Assembly (NCBI GenBank): GCA_937973965.1
Contig: CALJJQ010000023.1
Coordinates: 46,954 to 110,953, forward strand
Length of the DNA: 64,000 nt
Origin: an uncultured Calothrix sp.
Lineage (GTDB): Bacteria > Cyanobacteriota > Cyanobacteriia > Cyanobacteriales > Nostocaceae
Reading direction: 5' to 3'
The notes under the pieces were generated by a model, which was given only the letters and a program-made list of their open reading frames with translations, did not search any database and had not been told where the DNA came from. Of this stretch, positions 8,926 through 18,801 are shown one piece after another; within the stretch, counting starts at the first letter, position 1, and the number at the start of each line of letters is the position of its first letter. The position numbers and the translations under genes are program-made.

Positions 8926-9637
8926 AGAATTTTACCAAAAATCAAGAGGATTCAAGGATAAGTAAGTGGATGAGTAGTAAAACAAGTGATAGGTTATACC
9001 TTGCGCGCTGATATATGTTTTAGTAGAGAGGTAGGATGGCGATGTCTATTCCAGGATTAACTATTTCAATCAAAAGCTCACTTATTGACCGTGTGAAGTA
9101 TATATCGTGGTTTCATATGTAATTGCATCTACCGACTTCAGAGTCAGAATCGGCTGAAATCATTGTCACCTTTGGATTAATTTACCACTTTCAAGTAATT
9201 TTCTTTGGTTAAGCATTCTACATCTTGAATCTTTATTTGCAGATTTTAACTAATGTTGATAACAGTAAAGATTAGTTGCAATCACTATTCCCAGTAAATT
9301 AACTGGTGTATATTAATAATTGAAGCTAGATAGATAGCTTCCCTGGCAGAGACAACAGCCCGGAGTCAACTTAGTTAAACAAAGAGGTAAGAAAGCTGTT
9401 TATTGGATCTGTCTCGCAAACAAACAACAACACCCAACGCGAAAACTTATAATTCCTTATTTGTGTTAGGGGGGAAATACAACTAGAAGGTGTCTTTGTA
9501 GCGCGAACAAAGTTTATCTAGTGTAGCCCCAAAGAGTAAGATGGTAGAAGAGGAAATCCCTAAGTGAGTAGATGGTTGGGTGTTGTTGTATTTAGGAATA
9601 AAAAAGATAAAAAATTGGGAATTTCAAGCATTTGCCA
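8926..9637. other. Long intergenic region holding a structured RNA candidate
   Basis: No gene is visible in these 712 bp. The first part (8926-9340) is AT-rich and unremarkable; the second part folds into two stems described separately. Confidence 0.6.
9340..9592 (+). ncRNA. Candidate structured RNA (6S-like rod or other hairpin RNA)
   Basis: A perfect 14-bp inverted repeat, CAACAACACCCAAC (9425-9438) with GTTGGGTGTTGTTG (9575-9588), closes a rod of about 165 nt. Inside it GGGG (9470-9473) can pair with CCCC (9527-9530), ACTAGA (9482-9487) with TCTAGT (9517-9522), and CTTTGT (9494-9499) with ACAAAG (9507-9512), leaving a 7-nt loop and a large asymmetric internal bubble. Just upstream GAGACA/ACAGC (9352-9363) can pair with GCTGT/TGTCTC (9395-9417), a second stem. 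This rod-with-bubble layout resembles 6S RNA, but I cannot match the primary sequence. The strand is unproven. A hairpin transposable element is an alternative. Confidence 0.4.
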
Positions 9638-10606
9638 TCAAATATTTGTCAAAATAATCTTCACGGCTTCGATAATCACATCCGGTCTATCTAACCAAAC
9701 GAAATGACCACTATTTTCTGCGGGAAGGGAAACGCAATTCGATGAGAGATTTGATAGTTTGAGGTGCATTTGGTCACGTAGTCGATTTGCACTGCTGAGG
9801 GGAATAAATTTCGTCCACAATGAGGGTTTAAAAAAGGAACTGGCTTTAATATTAACTATTGGCATTGTGTGAAACTGATTTGCAATCGCCACTTGATGAC
9901 TGCTTTGATTTAGGTTCATGATTTCCTGAGCCATAGTTAACCAGTGGGGGGAACGACAGAATGAACGTTTTGCGTAGCGACGCTGAACGACAGGGAATTT
10001 ACGCAATTCTGGTTTGAGGATTTCAAACAAACCCAAATTATTTAAAATCCGAATTATCCCCAGGAAAGACCCGCAAACCGACATTAAAAACCCGGAAAGA
10101 AAGAATAACTTTAAAGCTTGTAGAAGTATGGACATTTTTAACATTCCCGTTTCTTCTAAGCCATCAGTCAATACCATCCCCACAACTTTTTCCGGAAAAT
10201 GATGAGCATAAAGGCGAACATTATAACTACCGAAGGAATTACCAATTAAAATATAAGGTGGTCGAATATCCGCATTTACCAAAAGACGATCCAATTCTCT
10301 AACAATATTTTCGCTAGTACGGGGAAGAGGACTGGTATCACTCCATCCATATCCCGGACGGTCGTAGATGCAAACCCGCGTGATTTTTGCCAATTCATCG
10401 ATGAGAAAGTAACCATCAATTCCCCCCAAACTATGGTCAAGGACAATTGTCGGTAAGGAGGAAGACCCAGAAACCCAAAGATAGAGATGATACCCACCCA
10501 CATCAATTAGTTTACCGGGGGGTGGTTGCTGATTTTCCAGATAGGTGGCGATCGCGTGGTAAATTGTAGTGATCGCAAGTAGTATTACCCTGGTGGAAAT
10601 TGGCAT
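9638..10606 (-). CDS. Alpha/beta hydrolase
   Basis: The 322-residue protein has an N-terminal hydrophobic segment and a typical alpha/beta-hydrolase core: GGYHLYLWVSG, LDHSLGG (oxyanion region), YDRPGYGWSD, the nucleophile elbow ILIGNSFGSYNVRLYA with Ser in G-N-S-F-G, and LTDGLEE. Near the end the catalytic His lies in ENSGHFVWLDRPDVI. The elbow has Asn instead of the common His before Ser, which is frequent in this subgroup. The substrate is not predictable. It is transcribed alone, downstream of dnaG on the same strand (128 bp gap containing a palindromic repeat). Confidence 0.85.
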   Translation of the reverse strand: MPISTRVILLAITTIYHAIATYLENQQPPPGKLIDVGGYHLYLWVSGSSSLPTIVLDHSLGGIDGYFLIDELAKITRVCIYDRPGYGWSDTSPLPRTSENIVRELDRLLVNADIRPPYILIGNSFGSYNVRLYAHHFPEKVVGMVLTDGLEETGMLKMSILLQALKLFFLSGFLMSVCGSFLGIIRILNNLGLFEILKPELRKFPVVQRRYAKRSFCRSPHWLTMAQEIMNLNQSSHQVAIANQFHTMPIVNIKASSFFKPSLWTKFIPLSSANRLRDQMHLKLSNLSSNCVSLPAENSGHFVWLDRPDVIIEAVKIILTNI

Positions 10607-10689
10607 TGGAAAGTATTAATTATCACTATTTTGACTATCGTCCTGACTCTGGACATGGCGTTGTAAAGCTGATTTTTCCTTCGAGAGTA

Positions 10690-10712
10690 CAGACGCGACA
10701 TGTCACGTCTCT
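10690..10712. repeat. GACGCG palindromic repeat (family C)
   Basis: AGACGCGACATGTCACGTCT is an imperfect palindrome lying between dnaG and the hydrolase gene. The same type recurs at 13653, 36721, 46587, 46881, 47043, 55821 and 56390, always between genes. Confidence 0.65.
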
Positions 10713-10734
10713 TCCCATTCCCAAAAACGATAAT

Positions 10735-12732
10735 TCAAATTAAATCCACAATGGAAAATTGTCGCATTTTATTTAATTCTTGCAGTTTGATTTCTTCATA
10801 CAGGAAAGATTGATAATAGGATTGGGATAGTTCGGGGTCATTGTTGGGATCAGTTTGATTTAATAATTCTAAAAAGTGACGTTTGCGCTTTTCTCGAAGA
10901 TTTTTTTCCATACAGGCAATAGTTGCTTGAATCACTTGGGGGGTACGAATAATTTCCGTTTTGGCTTTTTCACTTAAATAAAATAAATGGGAAATCGAGT
11001 TTAGATCGATTGCGGATGCTAAATAAATATTTTGAATAGCGGAAATTAAGTCAATCTGTTCATGATGGGGAATTTGTAATATTTGCTGCCAGAGATAGCG
11101 ATGGTGGGAAAGACTAAATTGCAGGTCTTTTTCCTCCAGGATTTGATTAATAGTTGGACGATGTTGGGGACAATGTAGATAAATACGTAATAATAATTCT
11201 TCTGCTTGGACAAGTAAATTAGATTTACTAATGGTAAGCTGAATTTTGCTGCTGTCAGTACCTAAATCCTGGGTTGAGGATGGACTATCAATCTCTGTGT
11301 CATCATCTAGGGGAATGGAATCGGCAGGTGTGGTAAAATTAGTTGAGGTAGGTTTTGAATATTTCCGTTTGGGGAAGCTTCTTTGTAGGGGATTTAACTG
11401 GGTGACAAGATTTTCTATACGCAAAGCAATCAAATTAGTGTCACCACCACATAAAATTTCTGCACAGTGGGAAATATAATAATTGCGCGTATCAATATTT
11501 TCAATTTTGTTGAGGAGTTTGACAAATTGCTGGGAGATAAATTGAAAATCAATGACATTTTTAATATCTCGTTCCCGGATAATTTGATGAATTTGCCAAT
11601 CTATCCATAGAGGAGCTTGATTTAAAAGCTGTCGATAATCATCAGCCGAATAGGTACGTAAATACTCATCCGCATCCTTCCCATCGGGAATATTCAAAAT
11701 TTTTAATTGTACTTCACCGTTATAGGCTAAATTGGCAATTTCTCCAATTGCTCTTTCTGTTGCATTGACACCAGCCTTATCTGCATCAAAATTGAGAATA
11801 AGTTGTTTAGAATCACAATAACGTAACGCTAATTTGACCTGTTCTAAACTCAAAGCAGTCCCTAAAGATGCAACCGCATTCGTAATTCCCGCAGCATGTA
11901 AAGCAATGACATCAAAATAACCCTCCACCACAATTACCCGGTCAAACTGGGAAATCGGATTTTTGGCTTGATCCAATCCAAACAAAGTTTTACCCTTAAA
12001 AAATATCTCCGTTTCTGGGGAATTTAAATACTTCGGTTGGTCATCCCCCATAGTCCTCCCACCAAACCCAATTACCCGTCCCAAGGTATCGTGAATGGGA
12101 ATAATAATGCGATCGCGAAAGACATCGTAATATCCCTTCCCCTCCGAACGTGGTTTAATTAAACCAGCTTTTTCTACCAATTGCACCGGGTAACGCTTAT
12201 CCTCCACCAAATAGCGATACAGGGTTTCCCAACCACCAGGTGCATACCCTAAACCAAATCGCTGGATTATCTCCTCACCCAGTTGACGCTGCTGTTGAAG
12301 ATAGGACATCGCACCGTAACCTTCCTTCCGCAACGCATGTTGATAGAACCTTGCTGCTGCTGCTACCACCTCATACAACTGTTCTCTGAGGGAAATCTGT
12401 CTTTGTAATTCCTGACGTTCTTCTGGTGCTAAGGTCTGCACAGGTACTTGGTAGCGTCTTGCTAAATCCAACACCACATCCGCAAACCCACGTTTTTGAA
12501 TATCCATCAAAAACTTGATGGCATTTCCCCCCGCTTGACAGCCAAAGCAATAATACATTTGCTTGCTAGGGCTAACTGTAAAACTGGGGGTTTTTTCATC
12601 ATGGAATGGACAAACCCCGATATAATCCTTACCTCGCTTCCGCAACACCACATGTTCGGAAACAACCTCATAAATATCTGCACGTGCTTTCACAGCATCG
12701 ATGGTATCTGGGTGTAAGCGAGGGATTTCCAT
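10735..12732 (-). CDS. dnaG: DNA primase
   Basis: This 665-residue primase has all three expected parts. The CHC2 zinc finger is C41-H44-C62-C65 (VCPFHDEKTPSF and YYCFGCQAGG). The Toprim catalytic core contains VIVVEGYFDVIALHAAG and the metal site LILNFDADKAG. A C-terminal helicase-binding region is linked by a Ser/Thr/Pro-rich stretch (about residues 455-495). It makes RNA primers for replication with DnaB. The start MEIPRLHPDTIDAVKARADI matches the family. Confidence 0.96.
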   Translation of the reverse strand: MEIPRLHPDTIDAVKARADIYEVVSEHVVLRKRGKDYIGVCPFHDEKTPSFTVSPSKQMYYCFGCQAGGNAIKFLMDIQKRGFADVVLDLARRYQVPVQTLAPEERQELQRQISLREQLYEVVAAAARFYQHALRKEGYGAMSYLQQQRQLGEEIIQRFGLGYAPGGWETLYRYLVEDKRYPVQLVEKAGLIKPRSEGKGYYDVFRDRIIIPIHDTLGRVIGFGGRTMGDDQPKYLNSPETEIFFKGKTLFGLDQAKNPISQFDRVIVVEGYFDVIALHAAGITNAVASLGTALSLEQVKLALRYCDSKQLILNFDADKAGVNATERAIGEIANLAYNGEVQLKILNIPDGKDADEYLRTYSADDYRQLLNQAPLWIDWQIHQIIRERDIKNVIDFQFISQQFVKLLNKIENIDTRNYYISHCAEILCGGDTNLIALRIENLVTQLNPLQRSFPKRKYSKPTSTNFTTPADSIPLDDDTEIDSPSSTQDLGTDSSKIQLTISKSNLLVQAEELLLRIYLHCPQHRPTINQILEEKDLQFSLSHHRYLWQQILQIPHHEQIDLISAIQNIYLASAIDLNSISHLFYLSEKAKTEIIRTPQVIQATIACMEKNLREKRKRHFLELLNQTDPNNDPELSQSYYQSFLYEEIKLQELNKMRQFSIVDLI

Positions 12733-13250
12733 ACAGAATTATTAGTAACATTAACAATCCAATATTTCTTGGATGTTAACTAGATTTTTGATATTACTAG
12801 TACAATTCGGCGGCAATAAAGCTACCATTTCAATAAACCTTCTTACTTTTATCTTTTTACTTTTGCCTTGTTGTACTAGTACATTGGATTTTAGCACAAT
12901 ATCTGGGGTAATACGTTTGCTGTTTTGATTCATCCAGGGGGAAGAAGACAGGATGACAACTGGGTGATATTTAGTGCGATCGCTAAAATGTCGTCATTGT
13001 ATTCATCTTCACAATAATTTTACTGAATAGCCGACTTTTACGAATACATCTTCAAAATTATGAAGAGCAAAAATTACAGCCTCAAATTAATCTAAGCATG
13101 GAGTCATTATCGAAAGTCAATTTTCTAATTATCCTTTTTTACTCAATAACACATTACGGTCTGAATTATTTTTTAAAGCTGGTACTAGATTTGCTGGTTA
13201 TTCCACACAACTTTTAGTTTTGATTACAAAGGCTCTAATGTTTCCTGCTG
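12733..13250. other. Intergenic region with inverted repeat TACTAGTACAA
   Basis: Between dnaG and the methyltransferase remnant lie 518 bp without a supported gene; the 60-codon frame at 12751-12933 crosses a repeat. TACTAGTACAA (about 12797) and TTGTACTAGTA (about 12873) are inverted and about 75 bp apart, enclosing CTTACTTTTATCTTTTTAC. This resembles another small dispersed element. Confidence 0.5.
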
Positions 13251-13559
13251 CTAATAGTACTTTATATTAGGAAAGAAGCGAATATCTAAAGGAATAATTA
13301 TTCCTCGGTCGGCAAAAGCCCCTACTTGCCAAAATAAAGAACCTGTTTCTTTGAGTATTCTGGCACATTCTCGCAAAACTAATGTTTGCTCCTGTAGATA
13401 TTTTTCTAAAGCCTGTTTTGCTTCGTATTCTTTGCCTAAATTATAGGGTGGAGAAGATATAACTAGGTCAATACTATCACTAGGTAAATTTTTCAGCAGT
13501 TCCATACAGTCTCCCAAAAATATTTGATTGGTTGGGAGTATTTTTTTCTCATTGGTCAC
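13251..13559 (-). pseudogene. Truncated site-specific DNA methyltransferase (beta class)
   Basis: The 102 residues correspond to the N-terminal part of a beta-class N4/N6 methyltransferase: QIFLGDCMELLKNLPSDSID, the catalytic motif IV SSPPYNLGKEY, ARILKETGSLFWQVGAF and IPLDIRFFPNIKYY. In this class the S-adenosylmethionine-binding motif I lies in the C-terminal half, which is absent. The three frames read downstream show stops and no continuation, so the gene is a fragment and should not be active. A linked restriction gene is not visible. Confidence 0.75.
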
Positions 13560-13652
13560 TGCTACACCTGCTTTTGCCTATGATTGAATAAATTGAATTA
13601 TAACTAAATTTGATGTGACTTCAAATACTACAAATCGGTGGGTGACGAATGG

Positions 13653-13675
13653 GAGACGCAATATATTGCGTCTCT
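13653..13675. repeat. GACGCA palindromic repeat (family C)
   Basis: AGAGACGCAATATATTGCGTCTCT is a near-perfect palindrome just beyond the alaS stop codon. It could form a hairpin in the alaS mRNA 3' end. Confidence 0.6.
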
Positions 13676-13691
13676 ATAAATTTAATTGGTA

Positions 13692-16337
13692 TTAACCCAA
13701 ACTGGAAATTAAATCCTGTTTTGCTTGGGCGATCGCATCTCCTAATTTAGCTGCATCCCTTCCTCCTGCTTGGGCTATATTGGGTTTACCACCACCACCT
13801 CCACCGCAGATTTTGGCGATTCCCCCGATAAATTTACCTGCAAGGAGTCCCTTTTTGTTCACCTCTGTACCGAATGCTGCTACTAAACTGACTTTTCCCG
13901 GTTCGGGGACAGAACCTAATACCACTGCTGCATTTGCACCCAGTTTTTGTTGCAGTCTTTCCCCTGCGGTTTGCAAGGATGCTGCATCGACGTTATCCAT
14001 ACGTGCAACCAGAATTTTAAATCCAGACAAGGTTTCCGCATTCGCAAGTAAACTATCGGATTTGGCGATCGCGAGTTCTTCCTTCAAACTACTAACTTCC
14101 TTTTGCAGGGTTTTCACTTCCGTCTGCAATGCGGTAATTCTGTCGCTAATTTCTTCTGGTTTGACCTTAAAGCGATCGCTTAATTCCTTAACTACCTTGT
14201 CCCGAATACTCAGGTAATCTAAAATCGCGCTCCCGGAAACAGCCTCAATTCGTCGGACTCCAGCAGATATCCCCGCTTCGGAAATAATTTTAAATACCCC
14301 GATTTCCGCAGTATTACTGACGTGCGTTCCGCCACACAACTCCATCGACACACCCGCAAAATCCACAACACGGACTTCATCACCGTATTTTTCGCCAAAC
14401 ATGGCGGTTGCACCCTTGGCTTTGGCTTCAGCTAGGGGTAAAATTTCCACATGGGCCGGATGGGCTTCCGATATCCAGGTATTAACTTGGTCTTCGACTT
14501 GTTGAATTTCCTCCGGTGTTAATGCACGGGGACAATTAAAGTCAAACCGCAATCGGTCAAAACTCACCAAGGAACCTGCTTGGGAAATCCCCTCATCCAC
14601 GATTTTTTTCAGTGCAGCTTGGAGGAGATGGGTTGCGGTATGATTAGCTTGGGCACGACGACGACAAGCACGGTCAATTTGGGCTGTAACCGCATCCCCG
14701 ACGCGGACTGTTCCCCGTTCTAGGCGACCAAAGTGGACAAAAAAGTCGGATTCTTTTTTTACATCCTCGACGCGAATTAATAGACCGTCACCAGATAGAT
14801 AACCCCGATCACCAATTTGTCCTCCTGACTCGGCATAGAAGGGGGTTTGATCCAGAACAATTTGTATTTCCGTCCCCGCTTCGGCTGCTTCTTCCGCCAC
14901 TCCATTAACTAGAATTGCCTCAACTTGGGAGGTGGTGACGGCTTGGGTATAACCGACAAAATTTGTCACCTGGATATGTTCAGCTAACTTATCCAGACTA
15001 CCCTGTACCGTTAAATCGATGGTTTCGTGGGCTTCCCGACCCATTTGTTTTTGCCGTTCCATTTCGGCTGCAAAGCCTGCTTCATCAATGGTTAGACCGT
15101 TTTCATGGGCAATTTCGGCGGTGAGTTCCTGGGGAAAACCGTAGGTATCGTAAAGTTTGAAGACATCTGCACCGCTAATAATAGTTTGTTTTTCTTGCTT
15201 CACTTTATTAATAATTTCTACCAGTAACTTCTCACCCCGTTCCAAGGTTTTCAAGAAATTACTTTCCTCCCGTTGCAACTCCGCTTTGATGGCATTTTCC
15301 CGCTTGCGTAATTCCGGGTAGGCAGATTCCGCCATCGCGATCGCTGTTTCCACCACCTGGGTGGTAAATTCCCCGGAAATACCAATTAACCGACCATGAC
15401 GGACAACACGACGGATTAAGCGTCGCAACACATAACCCCGTCCCGTATTCGAGGCGCGAATTTCATCGGCAATCATATGGGCGATCGCGCGGATATGGTC
15501 GCCAATCACTTTTAAGGAGGTTTTGACTTTTTCGTCGGCTGTAGTATAATTAATACCAGCTATGGTGGCCGCCCTCTGGATAATTGGAAATATTAAATCC
15601 GTTTCATAATTATTGGGAACCTGTTGGAGAATCTGCGCCATCCGCTCTAACCCCATCCCCGTGTCGATATTTTTGCTTGCAAGGGGTGTTAAGTTTCCCT
15701 GGGCATCCTTGTTGTATTCCATAAACACCAGGTTATAAAACTCAATAAACCGGGTGTCATCCTCCAAATCAATCTGGTCATCCCCTAATTCCGGATGGAA
15801 ATCGTAGTATATTTCCGAACAGGGACCACAGGGGCCAGTTGGCCCAGACTCCCAGAAATTATCCTCCTTCCCCATCCGCTTAATGCGCTTTTCACTGACA
15901 CCAATCTGGTCACGCCAAATGGCAAAAGCTTCATCGTCCTCCTCAAATACACTGACGACTAGGCGTTCCTGGGGTAAACCAAATACCTCCGTGGAAATTT
16001 CCCACCCCCAAGCGATCGCTTGCTCTTTGAAATAATCGCCAAAGCTAAAATTACCTAACATTTCAAAAAACGTGTGATGACGCTTAGTTACACCCACATT
16101 TTCAATATCATTAGTGCGGATACACTTTTGGGAAGTCGTTGCACGTTTAAATTCCGGGGTACGCTGTCCGAGAAATATGGGTTTAAATGGTAGCATCCCC
16201 GCAATCGTTAGCAATACGGTAGGGTCTTCCGGAACCAGGGAAGCACTGGGAAGTACCTGGTGTCCACGTTGTTGATAAAAATTGAGAAATCGGGAGCGGA
16301 TTTCGCTACCGTCAAGACGCAAGGGATTGGAAGACAT
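13692..16337 (-). CDS. alaS: Alanyl-tRNA synthetase
   Basis: The 881-residue protein has the full AlaRS architecture. The class II catalytic domain includes VLPSASLVPEDPTVLLTIAGM, TSQKCIRTNDIENVG and GPTGPCGPCSEIYYD. The tRNA-recognition region has NTGRGYVLRRLIRRVVRHG. The editing domain has the zinc ligands HTATHLL and CGGTHV. A C-Ala domain ends in the Gly-rich CGGGGGGKPNIAQAGG. It attaches alanine to tRNA-Ala and clears mischarged Ser/Gly. It is a single gene with no partner in the leftward direction except the methyltransferase remnant. Confidence 0.97.
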   Translation of the reverse strand: MSSNPLRLDGSEIRSRFLNFYQQRGHQVLPSASLVPEDPTVLLTIAGMLPFKPIFLGQRTPEFKRATTSQKCIRTNDIENVGVTKRHHTFFEMLGNFSFGDYFKEQAIAWGWEISTEVFGLPQERLVVSVFEEDDEAFAIWRDQIGVSEKRIKRMGKEDNFWESGPTGPCGPCSEIYYDFHPELGDDQIDLEDDTRFIEFYNLVFMEYNKDAQGNLTPLASKNIDTGMGLERMAQILQQVPNNYETDLIFPIIQRAATIAGINYTTADEKVKTSLKVIGDHIRAIAHMIADEIRASNTGRGYVLRRLIRRVVRHGRLIGISGEFTTQVVETAIAMAESAYPELRKRENAIKAELQREESNFLKTLERGEKLLVEIINKVKQEKQTIISGADVFKLYDTYGFPQELTAEIAHENGLTIDEAGFAAEMERQKQMGREAHETIDLTVQGSLDKLAEHIQVTNFVGYTQAVTTSQVEAILVNGVAEEAAEAGTEIQIVLDQTPFYAESGGQIGDRGYLSGDGLLIRVEDVKKESDFFVHFGRLERGTVRVGDAVTAQIDRACRRRAQANHTATHLLQAALKKIVDEGISQAGSLVSFDRLRFDFNCPRALTPEEIQQVEDQVNTWISEAHPAHVEILPLAEAKAKGATAMFGEKYGDEVRVVDFAGVSMELCGGTHVSNTAEIGVFKIISEAGISAGVRRIEAVSGSAILDYLSIRDKVVKELSDRFKVKPEEISDRITALQTEVKTLQKEVSSLKEELAIAKSDSLLANAETLSGFKILVARMDNVDAASLQTAGERLQQKLGANAAVVLGSVPEPGKVSLVAAFGTEVNKKGLLAGKFIGGIAKICGGGGGGKPNIAQAGGRDAAKLGDAIAQAKQDLISSLG

Positions 16338-16673
16338 GGGTTTGAATAATACGTTGCTGAATAATCGTCAATGATATTAAATATTAGCGAAGAATGAAGG
16401 GAAAGTGACGCACAAGTAGAGTCGGGAGTGGTAGAGACTTGACATGTTACATCTGTCACGGCAGAATTTCTGATGGGAGTATCTTGTTACTTTTAGACAA
16501 TTAGCGAGTGAGACCACTACCCATAATTCAACTATGCTTTACAGGGTCAGTAGGTGAGCTTTTTGCTGAGATAGTAAATGCTTGCAGACAACTGTCACCT
16601 GTCAGCTACCAACAAATTAAAAAGATGAATATATCAGCGTGCAAAGTATATTCAAACGTCATTTACCTAACTA

Positions 16674-16779
16674 AACCTGTATTTCTCACAGGTAAATGGT
16701 AAGCCTGAAGTCAGAGTTTAATTCTCTTTCCACTCCCTACTCTCTGAAAGTTTTAGGGATTTGTGAGAAATCGGGGTAA
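16674..16779. repeat. Family A small TIR element (copy A3)
   Basis: The ends AACCTGTATTTCTCACAGG and TTTGTGAGAAATCGGGGTAA are imperfect inverted repeats. The interior contains TCCACTCCCTACTCTCTGAAA, the reverse complement of the core of copy A1. Confidence 0.75.
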
Positions 16780-17337
16780 ACTAATTTTCTACAACCCCTA
16801 TTTATTCAGAAGTCTTGTGTTTTCATTATACCTAGTTGAGCAAGACTAATTAAAGTGATAAAGTTTCCAAATTTATTAAGAATTTATCTGCTCCGGTGTT
16901 CCTATAATATTTTTTTGAACTTGACCCCTTGCCGAAATCCAAACTAGCTTTATATCCATATTTTGGACTACTGGCTTGCAAACTTAAGGTTTTTTTCCCA
17001 ATTTCTCTGTAATTTTACTGATGATTTTGGCAGGATTACGAGTATCATGTATCGGTCTATAGGAGTATTACACATTTAATGATTATTGGCAATTTGATTT
17101 GAGTTACCAGTCAAAGTGAGGTATTTATTTACGAAATGACTCGAAGGGCAAATGTAGTTAAGTATCACGGTATTCACAGGAAGAAAGATTCCGTATAAAT
17201 GCTGTATACACTGGGTCTCCCAGAATCAAGAGATGATTTTGTAACCTGCGTGTCTATCGAGCAAACGATTTTTAGGTGTGGGAATAAAAAAATATTTCCG
17301 ATTATAGTCAAAACTAGCAAGAGGGAGGAAACAATTA

Positions 17338-17409
17338 TGAAGTTTTATAGTCTTTACTCAAAAAATATTAAATTTACCTACGTTAATTCCACAGTCGAGG
17401 GTGATTAAG
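17338..17409 (+). CDS. Possible 23-residue peptide with strong ribosome-binding site
   Basis: AGAGGGAGGAAACAATT stands just before ATG, an unusually strong Shine-Dalgarno for this AT-rich spacer. The following 23 codons (MKFYSLYSKNIKFTYVNSTV and three more) end at TAA. No family is recognised. It could be a leader peptide, a truncated gene start or chance. Confidence 0.25.
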
Positions 17410-17766
17410 TATTATGATGGAAATCACGCAGTACACCCATACCTGTGTCGATTATTCCGTATTTTTACTGTTTAAAAAAGACTGGTGAAAGCAGACAGTA
17501 GGTAGCAGAACATAACCCCTGTAACATTACTCAGATAAATACTAAGTATCAGTTAAGCAACATAGACACCCTATCGGTGTTTTCTCTAAATAATAGGGAA
17601 GGTTGGTAATTGCTACTAAATCTAGAGAGTTACAAAACAATGTCTATGTTTACGGGTGAAAACCTAAGCCTGGGATACTTAAATTGTTCATTTATTAATG
17701 TCAGGGAGCATCGCACCTATTCACCAGGGTAAACTTTGCTAGTAAAAAAAGGCTGAGAATATAGCA

Positions 17767-18801
17767 ATGAAGATATCTATTCTGGTCTTTGGGAGTTGTA
17801 ATTTTTTGGCGACGCTTCCAGATCAGATTCGCGATGAAAATGCATTTCGTATCGAGTTGATCGATAATTTTAACCACGCGATCGCTCGGATTCAGGTTGC
17901 GCCACCCGATATCGTGATTGTCCAGGCTAGTATTGATGGTAGTATGGATCTTTGTGCTTGGTTGAAGGAACAAGCCAAGTTATCGTGGATTTATTGCATT
18001 TTATTGGAAGACCGAGCAGAGTTTTTGGAGAAGAAAGTAGCATCTGCGGAATCTGACTGGGAATGGGAAACGGACATGACCGCAGCTGCATTGCGTCAAG
18101 GTGCGGATGTGTACATTTTTTGGCTGGTTGTCCATGAGCGATCGCAAATTAGTTCCTCCCAGATAGCAGCTTGTCACCGCTTGTTGGTAGCACAGTTGAC
18201 GGTTGGTTTGCGCAAAGCTCATAAATATCGTGATTTGGTGCGGACTAATGATTTACTTTCGGCGATCGCTCTTTCCGATGCGTTGACAGAATTGAATAAT
18301 CGACGCGCTTTAGAATGGGAATTACCCCGACTAATTCAAAAATCACGGCAACAGGGCCAACATTTTAGTTTAATTATTCTAGATGTCGATTTCTTCAAAA
18401 AAGTTAACGATACCTACGGACATTTAGTCGGCGATCACTTGTTGCAGTTATTATGTACTAGATTGCGTCATAATCTCCGCTTTCAAGACACCGCATTTCG
18501 CTATGGTGGTGAGGAATTTGTGATTTTGTTGAGTAATACGGATTGCGACGAAGCAATTTCAGTTGCGAAACGCTTAAATCGCGTGGTCGGTAGTGAACCG
18601 TTTCAAATCGATCATGAATTATCCATAGATGTCACAATTAGTCTGGGAGTCGCTTGTCTGCAAGCGGAGGATGATATCAAGGGAGTGAGTTTACTACATC
18701 GAGCTGACCAGTATTTACTAGAAGCGAAAGCTTTAGGAAGAAACCGAGTTGTCGCGGATGAAAGTTATGCCTACAAACCCTATTTACACGTTGTTTCTTG
18801 A
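17767..18801 (+). CDS. Diguanylate cyclase (GGDEF) with N-terminal receiver-like domain
   Basis: The 344-residue protein ends in a complete GGDEF domain: DALTELNNRRALEWELPR, FSLIILDVDFFKKVNDTYGH (metal-binding Asp), the active-site loop RYGGEEFVILL, and VTISLGVAC. It should make c-di-GMP from two GTP. The first ~130 residues have receiver-like alternation, with DIVIVQAS where the phospho-Asp strand would be, but the usual acidic pocket and a clear Asp-x-x-x-P are missing, so it may be a degenerate receiver. No I-site RxxD is evident before the GGEEF loop (KRL.RFQDTAFRYGG has R..D), which leaves product inhibition open. Confidence 0.9.
   Translation: MKISILVFGSCNFLATLPDQIRDENAFRIELIDNFNHAIARIQVAPPDIVIVQASIDGSMDLCAWLKEQAKLSWIYCILLEDRAEFLEKKVASAESDWEWETDMTAAALRQGADVYIFWLVVHERSQISSSQIAACHRLLVAQLTVGLRKAHKYRDLVRTNDLLSAIALSDALTELNNRRALEWELPRLIQKSRQQGQHFSLIILDVDFFKKVNDTYGHLVGDHLLQLLCTRLRHNLRFQDTAFRYGGEEFVILLSNTDCDEAISVAKRLNRVVGSEPFQIDHELSIDVTISLGVACLQAEDDIKGVSLLHRADQYLLEAKALGRNRVVADESYAYKPYLHVVS

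Larger units (their letters stand above)
16338..17766. other. Intergenic region upstream of GGDEF gene
   Basis: This 1.4-kb AT-rich spacer lies between the divergent alaS and GGDEF genes. It contains a family A element, a possible 23-codon ORF with a strong ribosome-binding site (17338-17409), and a small hairpin ACACCCTATCGGTGTTTTCT near 17567 that could end a short transcript. Nothing else was recognised. Confidence 0.5.

Noticed and set aside
12751..12933. Possible 60-codon gene upstream of dnaG
   Set aside because: The frame lies across the TACTAGTACAA inverted repeat and shows no protein-like features.
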